A model generated the notes under the pieces. That model searched no databases. It saw only the letters and a program-made list of their open reading frames with translations, and was not told the origin of the DNA. Source: Martinezella calliandrae (GTDB taxonomy: Bacteria > Pseudomonadota > Alphaproteobacteria > Rhizobiales > Rhizobiaceae). Taken from it: 50,409 nt of DNA. The DNA lies in assembly GCF_030272695.1 (NCBI RefSeq), contig NZ_JARFYN010000050.1:1-50409 (forward strand), in the 5' to 3' direction. Position numbers and translations under genes: made by a program. Positions 1 to 8,851 of the stretch are shown here, piece by piece (position 1 is the first letter of the stretch; each line of letters opens with the position of its first letter).

Positions 1-75
1 TTCAGACATAGCAATTCATACCAAGCTCATTCCCTGAACTCACACGAATAAGCCCGATCCCCCGCTATCGCCAGA

Positions 76-279
76 TGGGGTCAATGCACCGCTTACGAAC
101 TTCAAGCCAGACGCCGTCGGCTAACCGCTTACGATGAAGCCAGGCACGAGGGCGATTACCGGCGAATCGAGGTGATTACCGGTAGGCGCCGGCGTCGGGA
201 TTGGAGTGACGAAGAAAAGGCGCTTATTCTGGCGGAGAGTTCGGTCTTTCATCGAACCGTTCGCCATGAATGGGCCTGA
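76..279 (+). pseudogene. IS66-type OrfA transposase remnant
   Basis: An open stretch whose middle reads RIEVITGRRRRRDWSDEEKA followed by LILAES. This is the N-terminal signature of IS66-family OrfA (TnpA) helix-turn-helix proteins. After the AES triplet the family sequence is lost and the frame runs into a stop at 277-279, so only about 30 recognisable residues remain (roughly 163-255). No OrfB/TnpC partner or terminal repeat is visible in the window. It sits just beyond the 3' end of the polysaccharide operon, so it may mark an old insertion or deletion boundary there. Confidence 0.6.
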
Positions 280-314
280 TCGCTTGATCTTTATATTTAT
301 GACAGCATGACGGC

Positions 315-1631
315 TTATTCGGCGATTGCAAAAATTTTCTTTGCTATCGCCCTGCCCTCACGGATCGCGTAATTCGTCCCGCGGTCTTCTGGATAAATCT
401 GAGCCATCGTTGATATCATCGCGTTTTCAAATGGCGTCTCGTTACCAGGCACATAATCGGAGTAGTTCCGCTCGGTGACCGGCTGCGCATATTCAGAACG
501 CCACACTTTATAGTCGACGATCCAAGTTTCTTCCACTCCGGGAAACATTCTCTTCAGATGCTTCAAAGCGAATTGGAAATATTCCTCGTCACTAAAGGCC
601 CAAACAGGATCCTCGACCGCAAGATATCTTGAAAGATAGGCGATGTGTGATCCCTCGTAGTTTTCCGGGCGATCAAAATTGGTGTGTTCGATGACGCCAA
701 CGAATGGGAAACCCGGATCATTTACATTCAGCCAATAGGTCTCCGAAAGGCTCTGCCTGAGGCGTAACACCAAGCACATGTTTCCAAGATATTTCACCTT
801 TCGCAGACCAGCCAACCACATCGGATCGGCCGCATCCTCGAATATTTTTGCGATAAGCGGAAACGACGGCGTGAAAATAAATTTGTTACCGACCACATCA
901 CCCGCATCTGTTGCAAGGGCCTGGATACTCCTCTCGCTTGTCTTCACCGCTTTCACGGAGGTGCCAAACCTCACCTCGCCGCCATATTCGCGGATAGATT
1001 TCACCATGGCTTCAGCGAGCCTGCCGAAGCCACCCTTGAAATATGCAAGCTCCTCTCCACCCTTGCCGTTTCTAGTGCCGCCGCGCAAGACCAGCTTCTT
1101 CCACATCCAAACAGCATTGACCGCTTCCGCGAAAATCGAAAACTTAGCTTCGACGAGCGGCTCCCAGACAACCTTGTAAACGCTTCGGCCGCAAAGACTT
1201 TCGAGCCATTCGCGGATGCTCAGATGCTCAATGGACCTCCAATCGCGAATTCGACGCACCTGAAACACGAGGAGACCCAGCCGTACGCGATCAATGAATG
1301 AAAGTGCGTTGAATCGAAGCAAATCCAATGGAGAGGAAAGTCGCCATATGCGGCCATTGAAATACATTCCAGTCCGGGTAGGCAGAAGGAGGATGTCGCC
1401 TTCCATCCCAAGTTCCTTCACAAGATCGGGAACGTAGACGTCGTTGTTGAACCAATGATGATAGAATTTCTCGAGCTTTACGCCATCGTTGAACTCAAAG
1501 GTTCCCGCCAGCCCGCCGGGCGTGGAGTCCGACTCGAGAACAAGGACCCTCCTATTCTGTTTTGCCAGGACGTAAGCCGCTGTAAGCCCGGTGAATCCTG
1601 CTCCCACTATGACAACATCATACTGACTCAT
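315..1631 (-). CDS. FAD/NAD(P)-dependent oxidoreductase, amine-oxidase/UDP-galactopyranose-mutase-like
   Basis: A 438-aa flavoprotein. The N-terminal Rossmann motif VIVGAGFTGLTAAYVLA (about residues 6-22), followed by an acidic strand end LVLESD and GGLAG, is the dinucleotide-binding pattern of the amine oxidase/protoporphyrinogen oxidase/UDP-galactopyranose mutase superfamily. A later GGFGRLAEAM segment fits the second FAD-contacting region. There is no signal peptide. Its ATG overlaps the TGA of the flippase-like gene (ATGA at 1628-1631), making it the last gene of the six-gene sugar operon. By context it probably oxidises, reduces or isomerises a sugar or lipid-linked sugar; the exact reaction cannot be read from sequence. 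Confidence 0.8.
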   Translation of the reverse strand: MSQYDVVIVGAGFTGLTAAYVLAKQNRRVLVLESDSTPGGLAGTFEFNDGVKLEKFYHHWFNNDVYVPDLVKELGMEGDILLLPTRTGMYFNGRIWRLSSPLDLLRFNALSFIDRVRLGLLVFQVRRIRDWRSIEHLSIREWLESLCGRSVYKVVWEPLVEAKFSIFAEAVNAVWMWKKLVLRGGTRNGKGGEELAYFKGGFGRLAEAMVKSIREYGGEVRFGTSVKAVKTSERSIQALATDAGDVVGNKFIFTPSFPLIAKIFEDAADPMWLAGLRKVKYLGNMCLVLRLRQSLSETYWLNVNDPGFPFVGVIEHTNFDRPENYEGSHIAYLSRYLAVEDPVWAFSDEEYFQFALKHLKRMFPGVEETWIVDYKVWRSEYAQPVTERNYSDYVPGNETPFENAMISTMAQIYPEDRGTNYAIREGRAIAKKIFAIAE

Positions 1632-2671
1632 ACGGCTTCACTTTTCCTTAAAACGGTTTCTTCGGAACGAGCCGCCCTGAACAAGGCCGGGCTCGTCCAC
1701 ATCGCAACTGCGCCAACAAGTGTAGTCGGTATCCACAGCGCGAGATGTACCAAGACGGCGTAGCTGCCAGCCAAAACTGTGCTCCCACCCGTCAGCGAGA
1801 TCGCAAAGAAAGCAGCCAAATGAAATGGCCCTATATATCCCGGCGAAGAGGGCACCAGTGTCGACAGGGTTGCCAGCGCCATCACTAGAACAGCGGTTCC
1901 AATTCCTGCTTCCGCGCCAAAGCCGAGCAATACAAAATAAAACAGGCCTGCCTCCCCGACCCAGATAAGCATGGATATGAGCATCAGCTCAGCCAAAACG
2001 GCGGGACGAGACATTGCTTCAAAACTTCCAAACAGACCACCAAGGCCGGTTGAAATCTTGGAGAGCAGACCGGACCGTGCGCCTACCACTGGGCGCTGTC
2101 CGAGACGTTTGAAAAACTGCGCAAGGCTACCGCTGAAGAGAAAACCGAACGAAAGCACAAGTCCACCGGCGACGGCCAGGAGGACTGCCGTCTCGATGAG
2201 AGACGGCGGAATTGCTACGGCTGTTGCGGCAGTTAGGCCAAGCGTCAGACACAGGAGCAGTGTCATCAGATCAATGAGCCGCTCCATCACCAAGCTGCTG
2301 GCAGCCGTCGTCTTGTTCGCACCGATTGCCCTTGGAAAAACGAGTGCTCGAACAACATCGCCAAGCCGTAGAGGCAATATATTATTCAGGGTGATGGAAC
2401 CAAGAAAAGGTGCGGCGCAGTTTTTAAACGATGCAGGAACAGCTGCCGCGCGAAGCATGATCGACCAGCGCAATATTCTAAGCGCATAGTCCGCTGTCAG
2501 GGAAGCGATGCCGAATATGAGATAGACCCATCGGAAATGCGCTATTGCATCCAGCACGTCCTTGGCGTTTATCTGCCGGACAATAGCAGCAATGCATATC
2601 AGCGTAATTCCGGCGCCGACGACATGGCGAACCCATGCCATTTTTTTTCCGTTCGCTGTTTTGTTCATCAA
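1628..2671 (-). CDS. Flippase-like (LPG synthase TM / UPF0104 family) integral membrane protein
   Basis: A 347-aa polytopic protein with about eight hydrophobic segments. It shows features of the lysylphosphatidylglycerol-synthase transmembrane (UPF0104) family: a conserved LRLGDVVRALVFPRA loop near residue 100, MERLIDLMTLL, and a late VPSSPGYIGPFHLAA motif. The soluble aminoacyl-transfer domain of MprF is absent, so it is the stand-alone membrane form that is common in polysaccharide clusters, where a role in moving or handling lipid-linked sugars is suspected. Both ends overlap neighbours by the ATGA tetranucleotide, implying translational coupling with rfbF upstream and the FAD oxidoreductase downstream. 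Confidence 0.8.
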   Translation of the reverse strand: MMNKTANGKKMAWVRHVVGAGITLICIAAIVRQINAKDVLDAIAHFRWVYLIFGIASLTADYALRILRWSIMLRAAAVPASFKNCAAPFLGSITLNNILPLRLGDVVRALVFPRAIGANKTTAASSLVMERLIDLMTLLLCLTLGLTAATAVAIPPSLIETAVLLAVAGGLVLSFGFLFSGSLAQFFKRLGQRPVVGARSGLLSKISTGLGGLFGSFEAMSRPAVLAELMLISMLIWVGEAGLFYFVLLGFGAEAGIGTAVLVMALATLSTLVPSSPGYIGPFHLAAFFAISLTGGSTVLAGSYAVLVHLALWIPTTLVGAVAMWTSPALFRAARSEETVLRKSEAV

Positions 2672-3444
2672 TCAGTCCAGATGCGCCAAGGAGCTTTGTG
2701 CTGCGCCCAAAGGTTCTCGAGCTCTCTTTTGTCCCTCAGCGTATCGCATGGTTGCCAAAATCCGCCGTGGTGGAAAGCGCAAAGTTCACCGTCCCTCGCA
2801 AGCTTGGACAGGGGTTCGCGCTCCCAAGACATTGAGTCTCCGCTGATATAATCGATAGCGGACGGTTCGAGCACAAAGAAGCCACCATTGATCCAGCCGA
2901 TTTCATCGCTTGGCTTTTCCTCGAAACTCGTAACGCGCTGAGCTTGATCAATATTGAGCACGCCGAACCTGCCGGGCGGCTGTACCGCGGCAACCGTCGC
3001 GATCTTACGGTGGTTGCGATGGAACTCAATTTCCGCACGGAGATCGATGTTGGCCACCCCATCTCCATAGGTCATACAGAAGGTCTCATCACCGAGATAC
3101 GATGCAATGCGCTTCAGGCGTCCGCCCGTCATAGTTTCGGCACCCGTGTCGACCAGGGTGATATTCCAGTTTTCAGATTGGCTATTGAGTATCTTGTGAT
3201 CGCCGACCCTGAGATCGATTATCATATCCGACATATGCCGGTGATAGTTGAAAAAGAACTCCTTGATCACATAGCCCTTGTAGCCGAGGCAAACAATGAA
3301 ATCATTTATCCCGTGATGAGAATAAATCTTCATTATATGCCAAAGGAGCGGACGCCCACCGATCTCAACCATAGGCTTCGGCTTTGTATCCGACTCCTCG
3401 GCGATCCGAGTACCCAGACCCCCGGCCAGAATTACCGCTTTCAT
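2668..3444 (-). CDS. rfbF: Glucose-1-phosphate cytidylyltransferase
   Basis: A 258-aa nucleotidyltransferase that makes CDP-glucose from CTP and glucose-1-phosphate, the first step to CDP-linked 3,6-dideoxy or 6-deoxy hexoses. It opens with MKAVILAGGLGTRIAEES, the nucleotide-binding loop, followed by TKPKPMVEIGGRPLLWHIMK. Internal YGDGVANIDL and the late GFFVLEP segment also fit RfbF. Length matches the family (about 257 aa). It starts 13 nt after the glycosyltransferase stop, the only non-overlapping junction in the operon. It supplies the substrate of the CDP-glucose dehydratase encoded first in the same operon. Confidence 0.93.
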   Translation of the reverse strand: MKAVILAGGLGTRIAEESDTKPKPMVEIGGRPLLWHIMKIYSHHGINDFIVCLGYKGYVIKEFFFNYHRHMSDMIIDLRVGDHKILNSQSENWNITLVDTGAETMTGGRLKRIASYLGDETFCMTYGDGVANIDLRAEIEFHRNHRKIATVAAVQPPGRFGVLNIDQAQRVTSFEEKPSDEIGWINGGFFVLEPSAIDYISGDSMSWEREPLSKLARDGELCAFHHGGFWQPCDTLRDKRELENLWAQHKAPWRIWTD

Positions 3445-3457
3445 TGAACTTTCGCTC

Positions 3458-4438
3458 CTACAATTTGATTTCCGATGCCCGGAAATTCAGACTCCGCTCC
3501 ACGATCGCAATCGGCTCCGCACGCAAGATGAGATATATTCTCAGAAGGTACTCGCCGATAATCCCCAACAGGAAGGCATTCAACCCAATGCCAAAAAGAA
3601 CGAGGATATGGATACTAGCCAGGCCCTGCGGAAGTTCGGGATCAAGGATACGGAACACCAAATAGTAGATCGCGCCAAGCAAGCTTGCCGCCAGTATAAC
3701 GCCACCAAGGAAAGAAGCGGCGCGCAAGGGTACCGTGGAATGGTTCAGAACCGCTGTCATGCCCAAGCGGATCAAGCGTGCCACGTTGAATTTGCTCTGG
3801 CCTGCGATCCGTGCGTCCCTGTCATAGGCAACACCCGTTTGGGCAAAACCAAGACCGGCGATCATTCCCCGCAGATAAGGGTTTGGCGACCTGATCTTCG
3901 CCAGTGAATCAATTACCTTCCTGTCGATCAGTCGAAAATCACCGACATCTCGAGGGATTGGATGCTCGCTCAATTTGTCAATGAACCAATAACCAAAACG
4001 CCGGAAGCTGGAGATAAAGACATTCTCCGGACGACTGCGTCGGATACCATAGACCACCTGATGGCCCTGTTGCCACATATCAAAAAAAGCTTCGAGCATC
4101 TCAGGAGGGTCCTGCAAGTCCGCGTCAATTTGCATGACTGCGTCGCCTCGAGTATGCAAGTAGTTGGCAAGTATGGAGCGCTGAAATCCGAAATTCTTAG
4201 AAAATCGTATCGCCTTGATCCGCCGGTCATCGCGAGCCAACTCGGAGAGTATCGCCCAAGTTTCGTCGCTGGAGTGGTTGTCCGAGAACACGAATTCCAG
4301 GTCGCATCTCTCCTGCATTTTAGCGGCAACAACAGCCAAGCGCGCATAGAGTGCCCGAAGATTCCCTTCTTCATTTAGAACGGGAATCGAGATCGAGACT
4401 AGCGGCTTCTCTTTTATAACTACATTTTCGGTCATCAT
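3458..4438 (-). CDS. Family 2 glycosyltransferase (DPM1/GtrB-like)
   Basis: A membrane-associated GT2 enzyme of 326 aa. N-terminal VSISIPVLNEEGN and the acidic MQIDADLQDPPEM motif (metal/nucleotide binding) identify the polyprenyl-phosphate-sugar transferase type (DPM1, GtrB, ArnC). Two C-terminal hydrophobic stretches (FLGGVILAASLLGAIYYLVF, then LVLFGIGLNAFLLGIIGEYL) fit the usual membrane anchor. I chose the ATG at 4438 because it overlaps the upstream TGA as ATGA, like the other junctions; an in-frame ATG at 4465 would overlap more deeply. It probably loads the operon's sugar onto undecaprenyl phosphate or a glycan. Confidence 0.88.
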   Translation of the reverse strand: MMTENVVIKEKPLVSISIPVLNEEGNLRALYARLAVVAAKMQERCDLEFVFSDNHSSDETWAILSELARDDRRIKAIRFSKNFGFQRSILANYLHTRGDAVMQIDADLQDPPEMLEAFFDMWQQGHQVVYGIRRSRPENVFISSFRRFGYWFIDKLSEHPIPRDVGDFRLIDRKVIDSLAKIRSPNPYLRGMIAGLGFAQTGVAYDRDARIAGQSKFNVARLIRLGMTAVLNHSTVPLRAASFLGGVILAASLLGAIYYLVFRILDPELPQGLASIHILVLFGIGLNAFLLGIIGEYLLRIYLILRAEPIAIVERSLNFRASEIKL

Positions 4439-5268
4439 ACTTCCGGCGGACAACAGACCAGACAACTCTCTATGTATTTGACGATGGCCGGCAAAGCATC
4501 TCTAAATTTCGAATCGGCCAAGAAATCCGGTCGGCGGAACGAAGTATCATAGTTTTCCTCCGCCGGCTCCGGTCGAGCTCCGATCTTGAGCAAATTCTTT
4601 TCCCCGAAAGTGGAAAACAAGGTTGTGGCGATTTCTCGCAATGTTATCGGGCAACCATGATTTAAGTCCACGACGCCGGCGCGCCAATGTTCGACAAGGC
4701 GATATATGGCATCGGCGTCGTCGTCGAAATGATGATATTCGCGCAATTGCTTCCCGAGCGTCATCTCGAAGGGCGAGTGAGTGCGAAGTGAATGAAGTAT
4801 CTGGCCCAGGAACATAAAGGAAGATGGCTGGCCCAATCCGTATAAGGTATGCAACCGAACGTGGGCAACGCTTTGGCAATTGTCGGCAATCTCCGACACA
4901 TAGCGGCCCAGGGCAATTTTGCTCTGAACGTATGGATTACCTCGTGACAACAATCTTTCCATTATCGTGCCGAAAGTGACAACTCGGATTCCGAGCACGG
5001 CCGCGGCCTGAACAATGTTCTTGGGCAGGTAATAATTGACCTTTAAAATATCCTCCTCGCCTGCGTGAGGATCAAGCAACCCTGAAACCACGAATATGGT
5101 CGAATTGCCGCGCTCCCAGGGCTCGAAGTATTCGCGAATAGCGTCGGCGGCATTCGGCATCCACCAATCTTGATAGACCTCACGCCGAGGCGTGATCGTC
5201 TCGCCATCACTGTGCCGTGCGGCAATGGCGCGCGCCAGCCTTCCGGTCCCTCCAATGACGAAAATCAT
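4435..5268 (-). CDS. NAD-dependent epimerase/reductase, possibly CDP-4-keto-6-deoxyglucose reductase
   Basis: A 277-aa short-chain dehydrogenase of the extended NAD-epimerase type. The start MIFVIGGTGRLARA carries the GxxGxxA Rossmann motif. YVQSK (in NPYVQSKIALG) is the YxxxK catalytic pair, and HTLYGLG follows as in sugar-nucleotide epimerases. The ATG at 5268 overlaps the rfbG stop (ATGA), preferred over an in-frame upstream start at 5391. Directly after rfbG and without an rfbH in the operon, the likely job is reduction or epimerisation of CDP-4-keto-6-deoxyglucose. That substrate is inferred from neighbours only. Confidence 0.8.
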   Translation of the reverse strand: MIFVIGGTGRLARAIAARHSDGETITPRREVYQDWWMPNAADAIREYFEPWERGNSTIFVVSGLLDPHAGEEDILKVNYYLPKNIVQAAAVLGIRVVTFGTIMERLLSRGNPYVQSKIALGRYVSEIADNCQSVAHVRLHTLYGLGQPSSFMFLGQILHSLRTHSPFEMTLGKQLREYHHFDDDADAIYRLVEHWRAGVVDLNHGCPITLREIATTLFSTFGEKNLLKIGARPEPAEENYDTSFRRPDFLADSKFRDALPAIVKYIESCLVCCPPEV

Positions 5269-6347
5269 GATGCAATCTTTTCGCGCCAAGCGTTGATTTG
5301 CTTCAGCGTTATTTCCAAGGCATTGGCAGGATTGTCGTAATATTGCCGATACCAGGAAGCAGTCTCTTTGACGACCTGCTCTGTGCCCCAAGGTGGATTC
5401 CAGCCGAGTTGATTTCGAGCAAGCGTGCTATCCACGGCCAAGGCGCCAGCTTCCGGCAATGGATCACCCATGAAGGCGAGGTCAGGCCGCTGCCAGGCAT
5501 CCGACATCAATGTCAGCACATCCCGAACGGAATACTGCTTGGCATCCTGTGGGCCCAGGTTCCAGGCCTTGGCAAAATTTGCAGGATTCGTCGAGATCAG
5601 ACCCGCCATGATGAGCATATATCCATATGCTAGCGCCAGGACGTGCTGCCAGGGCCTCGTCGCTTCCGGATACCTGAGCGTGAGTCGATCATTGTTGACG
5701 ACAGCGCGAACAAAGTCTGGAATAAGCCTGTCCTCAGACCAGTCGCCACCTCCGATTATGTTGCCTCCGCGGGCGGTAGCGATCGCGGGACCTTTGCCAA
5801 GACTACTCGGAAAAGATGCCGCGTAACTTTGGATTACCATTTCAGCCGCCGCCTTCGACGCGCTGTAGGGATCCTTCCCGCCAAGAGGGTCATTTTCGCG
5901 ATATGGCCACGCCCATTCATTGTTTTTGTAGACTTTGTCCGTCGTGATGCAAAGAACACCTTGAACGCTCTTCACCGTCCGTGCGGCCTCGAGCACATTT
6001 GCTGTACCTTGCGCATTCACCAGAAACGTCCGAAGCGGCTCGGCATAGGAACGCCTGACCAAGGGTTGAGCAGCAAGATGAAGGATCAAATCTGGCTCAA
6101 AGCGCGAAACCGCTTCACGAAATAGACTTTGATCACAAATATCCCCGAAAGTAGTCTCTTCGGTGCTTCCGATCGCATCAAAAAGAGATGGCGACGTTTC
6201 TGGTGGCAATGAATAGCCTCTTACATCTACGCCGATTGCCTTCAGCCACAGACAAAGCCAGCCGCCTGTAAAGCCGGTATTGCCGGTGATCAGTATCCGT
6301 TTTCCGACCAACGCTTTTTCGAAAGGAGCCAGCTTGTCGGTCAGCAT
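5265..6347 (-). CDS. rfbG: CDP-glucose 4,6-dehydratase
   Basis: A 360-aa extended SDR that converts CDP-D-glucose to CDP-4-dehydro-6-deoxyglucose. Visible motifs: NAD-binding ITGNTGFTGGWLCLWL (about residues 20-35), LHLAAQPLVRRSY, the active-site segment ITTDKVYKNNEW, and YSASK as the catalytic YxxxK. RENDPLGGKDPYSASK and ARGGNIIGGGDWSEDRLIPD are characteristic of RfbG rather than dTDP-glucose dehydratases. It is the promoter-proximal gene of the six-gene operon, and its product feeds the reductase encoded next. Length is normal for the family. Confidence 0.93.
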   Translation of the reverse strand: MLTDKLAPFEKALVGKRILITGNTGFTGGWLCLWLKAIGVDVRGYSLPPETSPSLFDAIGSTEETTFGDICDQSLFREAVSRFEPDLILHLAAQPLVRRSYAEPLRTFLVNAQGTANVLEAARTVKSVQGVLCITTDKVYKNNEWAWPYRENDPLGGKDPYSASKAAAEMVIQSYAASFPSSLGKGPAIATARGGNIIGGGDWSEDRLIPDFVRAVVNNDRLTLRYPEATRPWQHVLALAYGYMLIMAGLISTNPANFAKAWNLGPQDAKQYSVRDVLTLMSDAWQRPDLAFMGDPLPEAGALAVDSTLARNQLGWNPPWGTEQVVKETASWYRQYYDNPANALEITLKQINAWREKIAS

Positions 6348-6741
6348 AGGAAATCAACCCCGAAAGTTTACTCCTCCTGGCCCTAACCCAGAACAGTCGG
6401 AGAGCAACGCCGTTTATCGCGGGTTTCTAGTGGACGACTAAGAGGATGTCGAGCGCTAAAGGGTGGAAGCCAAGCCAAACCCCACTATTTCACGCAATTC
6501 CAGGCGCGCGCCCACCGCAAGCAATGTATCTAAAAGGCGCCTTATGTCCGACGTCGACTTTGAGGTGCAAGCTGCCTGCCTCCGATGAGGTTCACCGCCT
6601 TTGATCATCCGATCGCTTCTCATCGGATCGATCCGCCGTCAAATAATCAAAGAATAGCAATATTTTGAAACGAGTCGGCCCCAGATCGGCCGTCGTCACC
6701 TCATTTTGTGGCTAACAATTCTCAACAAGCGTGAGGTGCGA
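6348..6741. other. Leader/intergenic region upstream of rfbG
   Basis: About 390 bp without a convincing gene. It should hold the promoter of the CDP-sugar operon on the minus strand, but I cannot assign -35/-10 boxes. An imperfect inverted repeat (GATCATCCGAT at 6603-6613 against ATCGGATCGATC at 6622-6633) is the only clear structure and could be an operator or a weak hairpin. Confidence 0.4.
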
Positions 6742-6843
6742 ATGACAGTCGAAACCTGGGCCGTCAGTATTCTGTTGTTCGCGGTTCTTGCCGGTTCCGT
6801 ATTTGGGATACTTGCGGCAAGGGCCGATCGAGATCAGCAATAG
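6742..6843 (+). CDS. Possible 33-aa single-span membrane peptide
   Basis: A short frame beginning MTVETWAVSILLFAVLAG and ending ARADRDQQ. It has one hydrophobic segment (about residues 8-25) followed by charged residues, the layout of a small inner-membrane protein. A purine-rich GAGGTG lies about 5 nt before the ATG, a plausible ribosome binding site. It lies between the sugar operon leader and an IS3 scrap, so it could equally be the 5' end of a truncated gene. I do not recognise a family. Confidence 0.3.
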   Translation: MTVETWAVSILLFAVLAGSVFGILAARADRDQQ

Positions 6844-6944
6844 CGTGCCTCTCACCCCGATCACGGCCAAGATTGTGCCTGTGGTGCGGACTGAGATAAC
6901 CCAGCGAGTGCAGCCGTCTCCCAATGACGTAGGCTTCCTCATAA

Positions 6945-7078
6945 TTCCGAACCCAACCAGGGATCAGTTGGCGTTGGGTATCGTAGCGCTTTGCTAGAAC
7001 GTGAAGTGTCTCGCCTCCCAGGTATTCCGGCGCGACTTGGCGTTTGAACTCGATGCTGTAGGTGCGGTACCTCGCCAT
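6945..7078 (-). pseudogene. IS3-family OrfA transposase remnant
   Basis: The minus strand from the ATG at 7078 reads MARYRTYSIEFKRQVAPEYL, then GGETLHVLAKRYD, the N-terminal helix-turn-helix of IS3-family OrfA proteins. Similarity continues to about WVRNYE and then stops abruptly; the family's acidic middle and leucine zipper are absent. No OrfB integrase domain lies downstream. Together with the IS66-type scrap at the other end it brackets the sugar operon with mobile-element debris. Confidence 0.6.
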
Positions 7079-7160
7079 AATTCTCTTGTCGAAAACCCGA
7101 TAGCTCTGGTCCATTCCCTGACGCGATCTGTCCAATCACGCGGTTGCACCCCTAGCCAGA

Positions 7161-7637
7161 TCATTGCATCCCACACAGGTTCGAGAGGCGTATCTGCGCC
7201 CAGTTGCGCAGGAATTCTTGCGTTTGCGGGCCTGTCAATAATTCCCCCGCCTTGCCGCTGATATTAATATCCGAATCCGTTACCTTGCAGGCGCCGATAT
7301 CCATTGTGACCGTCGCCACAACCTTGCCGTCCAGTGGCGATAGCTGCAGGAAGGATTCCGTGCTCGATCCGCATGTCAGAGATACGTTTGCGGTGATCGA
7401 AACGCCGTGTGGAGTCGTGCAGAAATCGACGGCGGTGACCTCAAGTCTCCTCGTGCGATTTGGTCCTGCAGGCATCTGTTCGCACAGCTTTGCAGTAGAA
7501 ATTATTGAGGCTATTTGTCGCCATTCAGGGCTTTTCAAAGCTGACCAACAGCCAGCCGAAGCAGATTCAGATAAAAAAAGAAAAAAGCCTGCGGAAATAC
7601 AGCATACTCCCGCAAACCTGCCAAACCGGTCTCTCAT
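7161..7637 (-). CDS. Secreted protein of unknown function
   Basis: A 158-aa protein starting MRDRFGRFAGVCCISAG. The basic N-terminus, hydrophobic core and ESASAG cleavage site predict Sec export. The mature part carries several cysteines (for example GCWSAL, KLCEQM, DFCTTP, LTCGSS, GACKVT, NLCGMQ), consistent with disulfides in the periplasm. An in-frame start at 7697 is possible, but the start at 7637 gives a clean signal peptide. No family recognised. It abuts the IS3 remnant at its 3' end, where the C-terminus is still compact and probably complete. Confidence 0.6.
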   Translation of the reverse strand: MRDRFGRFAGVCCISAGFFLFLSESASAGCWSALKSPEWRQIASIISTAKLCEQMPAGPNRTRRLEVTAVDFCTTPHGVSITANVSLTCGSSTESFLQLSPLDGKVVATVTMDIGACKVTDSDINISGKAGELLTGPQTQEFLRNWAQIRLSNLCGMQ

Positions 7638-7855
7638 GTGACCGCTCTCTATATTTTTGTGGTGCCAAATTCTACATTGGTTTCTCGTCGCATTCAACCG
7701 TCAAAGCTTTGAAAACACTATCCTAGGTTTTCCCGCGCTATGGGGACAGATGCGGCAGCTTCCGTTAACTTTGGTCGGACGAAATCGGCCCTTCAAGCCC
7801 AAATGCTGAATCCTCCACCCATTAGATTCTGCAAACAGCCTCCTAACGTCGACTG

Positions 7856-8851
7856 CTATTCCGACACGGTCTTCGCTCGAGGACGCATCAGTCGAAGCAT
7901 CGGACGTTCGATGACGGCGTAGCAAACCAGGGAAAGTCCCAGCGAGCCCGCAACGATGAGCAAGGGAAGCGCCAGGTGCGGTACCCCAATGCGTAACAGG
8001 ATCGCGGTCACCACGACAGCGGTGAGCACATGCCAGATATAGATTGAGTAGGAGGCGTCCCCGAGGAAGCGCATGAACGCCAGCTCTGGCGAACCTCGCT
8101 CTCGTTCGGCAAAAACCGCGCCGATCACCAAAAGAGTTGCCGGCACGCCCCAGCGAAGGAGGCGCTCGAGGTCGGGCAGCAAGGCACTGATCACCAGCAA
8201 AACGACCCCGCCTATCACCAAAGCCATGGCGATATGAAAAGGAATTCTAAAATTCGATGTCCATAGGCGCCCGATTATGACGCCCGCCGCGAACTCCAGA
8301 ATCATCGGCGCGGCAAAAACACGCGCATACATGAAGGGCAATTGGGAATGCACCGCAACGATAAGAACTAGAGCCATCAACAAAAAGCAAAACCGGCTGA
8401 ACTCCGAAAGCAATAACGAAACCGAAAAGATGAGATAAAAGAACATCTCATAGGACAATGTCCAACCCTGCAGCACAACGGGATGCAATGCGTCGTCCTT
8501 GATAAGAGGCAGGAAAAACAGCGAGCCGATAAAATTCGTTGCACTCGGATCCGAGTCGAAAAAGAACTGTGGCTTCACCGCAACCAAGACAACCGTCACG
8601 ATCGTCGCAACCCAGTAAACCGGCACTATTCTCGATATTCTCCGCGACATGAATTGCTGCGGGCTCATCAACTTTCCCTCTGTCGTAACCCACATGATGA
8701 AGCCGCTGATCACGAAAAATATGTCGACGCCGGAAGCTCCGATCTTGAATCCAAGGTCGTATGCCTCGCTGACGTGAAAGAAGACGACGGAAATCGCCGC
8801 CACAGCCCGCAGATACTGAATGCTCCTGATCTGGCCATAACTTTTCAACAT
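7856..8851 (-). CDS. Acyltransferase 3 family membrane protein (ExoZ/OafA-like)
   Basis: A 331-aa integral membrane O-acyltransferase with about ten hydrophobic segments. The N-terminal IQYLRAVAAISVVFFHVSEA contains the catalytic-type histidine of acyltransferase 3 proteins, and GVDIFFVISGFIMW is the family's second signature. SRRISRIVPVYW and the late GDASYSIYIWHV also match. Such enzymes acetylate or succinylate exopolysaccharide or O-antigen, as ExoZ does for succinoglycan. Proximity to the CDP-sugar operon suggests a surface glycan substrate, but it is separately transcribed and the acceptor is unknown. Confidence 0.87.
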   Translation of the reverse strand: MLKSYGQIRSIQYLRAVAAISVVFFHVSEAYDLGFKIGASGVDIFFVISGFIMWVTTEGKLMSPQQFMSRRISRIVPVYWVATIVTVVLVAVKPQFFFDSDPSATNFIGSLFFLPLIKDDALHPVVLQGWTLSYEMFFYLIFSVSLLLSEFSRFCFLLMALVLIVAVHSQLPFMYARVFAAPMILEFAAGVIIGRLWTSNFRIPFHIAMALVIGGVVLLVISALLPDLERLLRWGVPATLLVIGAVFAERERGSPELAFMRFLGDASYSIYIWHVLTAVVVTAILLRIGVPHLALPLLIVAGSLGLSLVCYAVIERPMLRLMRPRAKTVSE

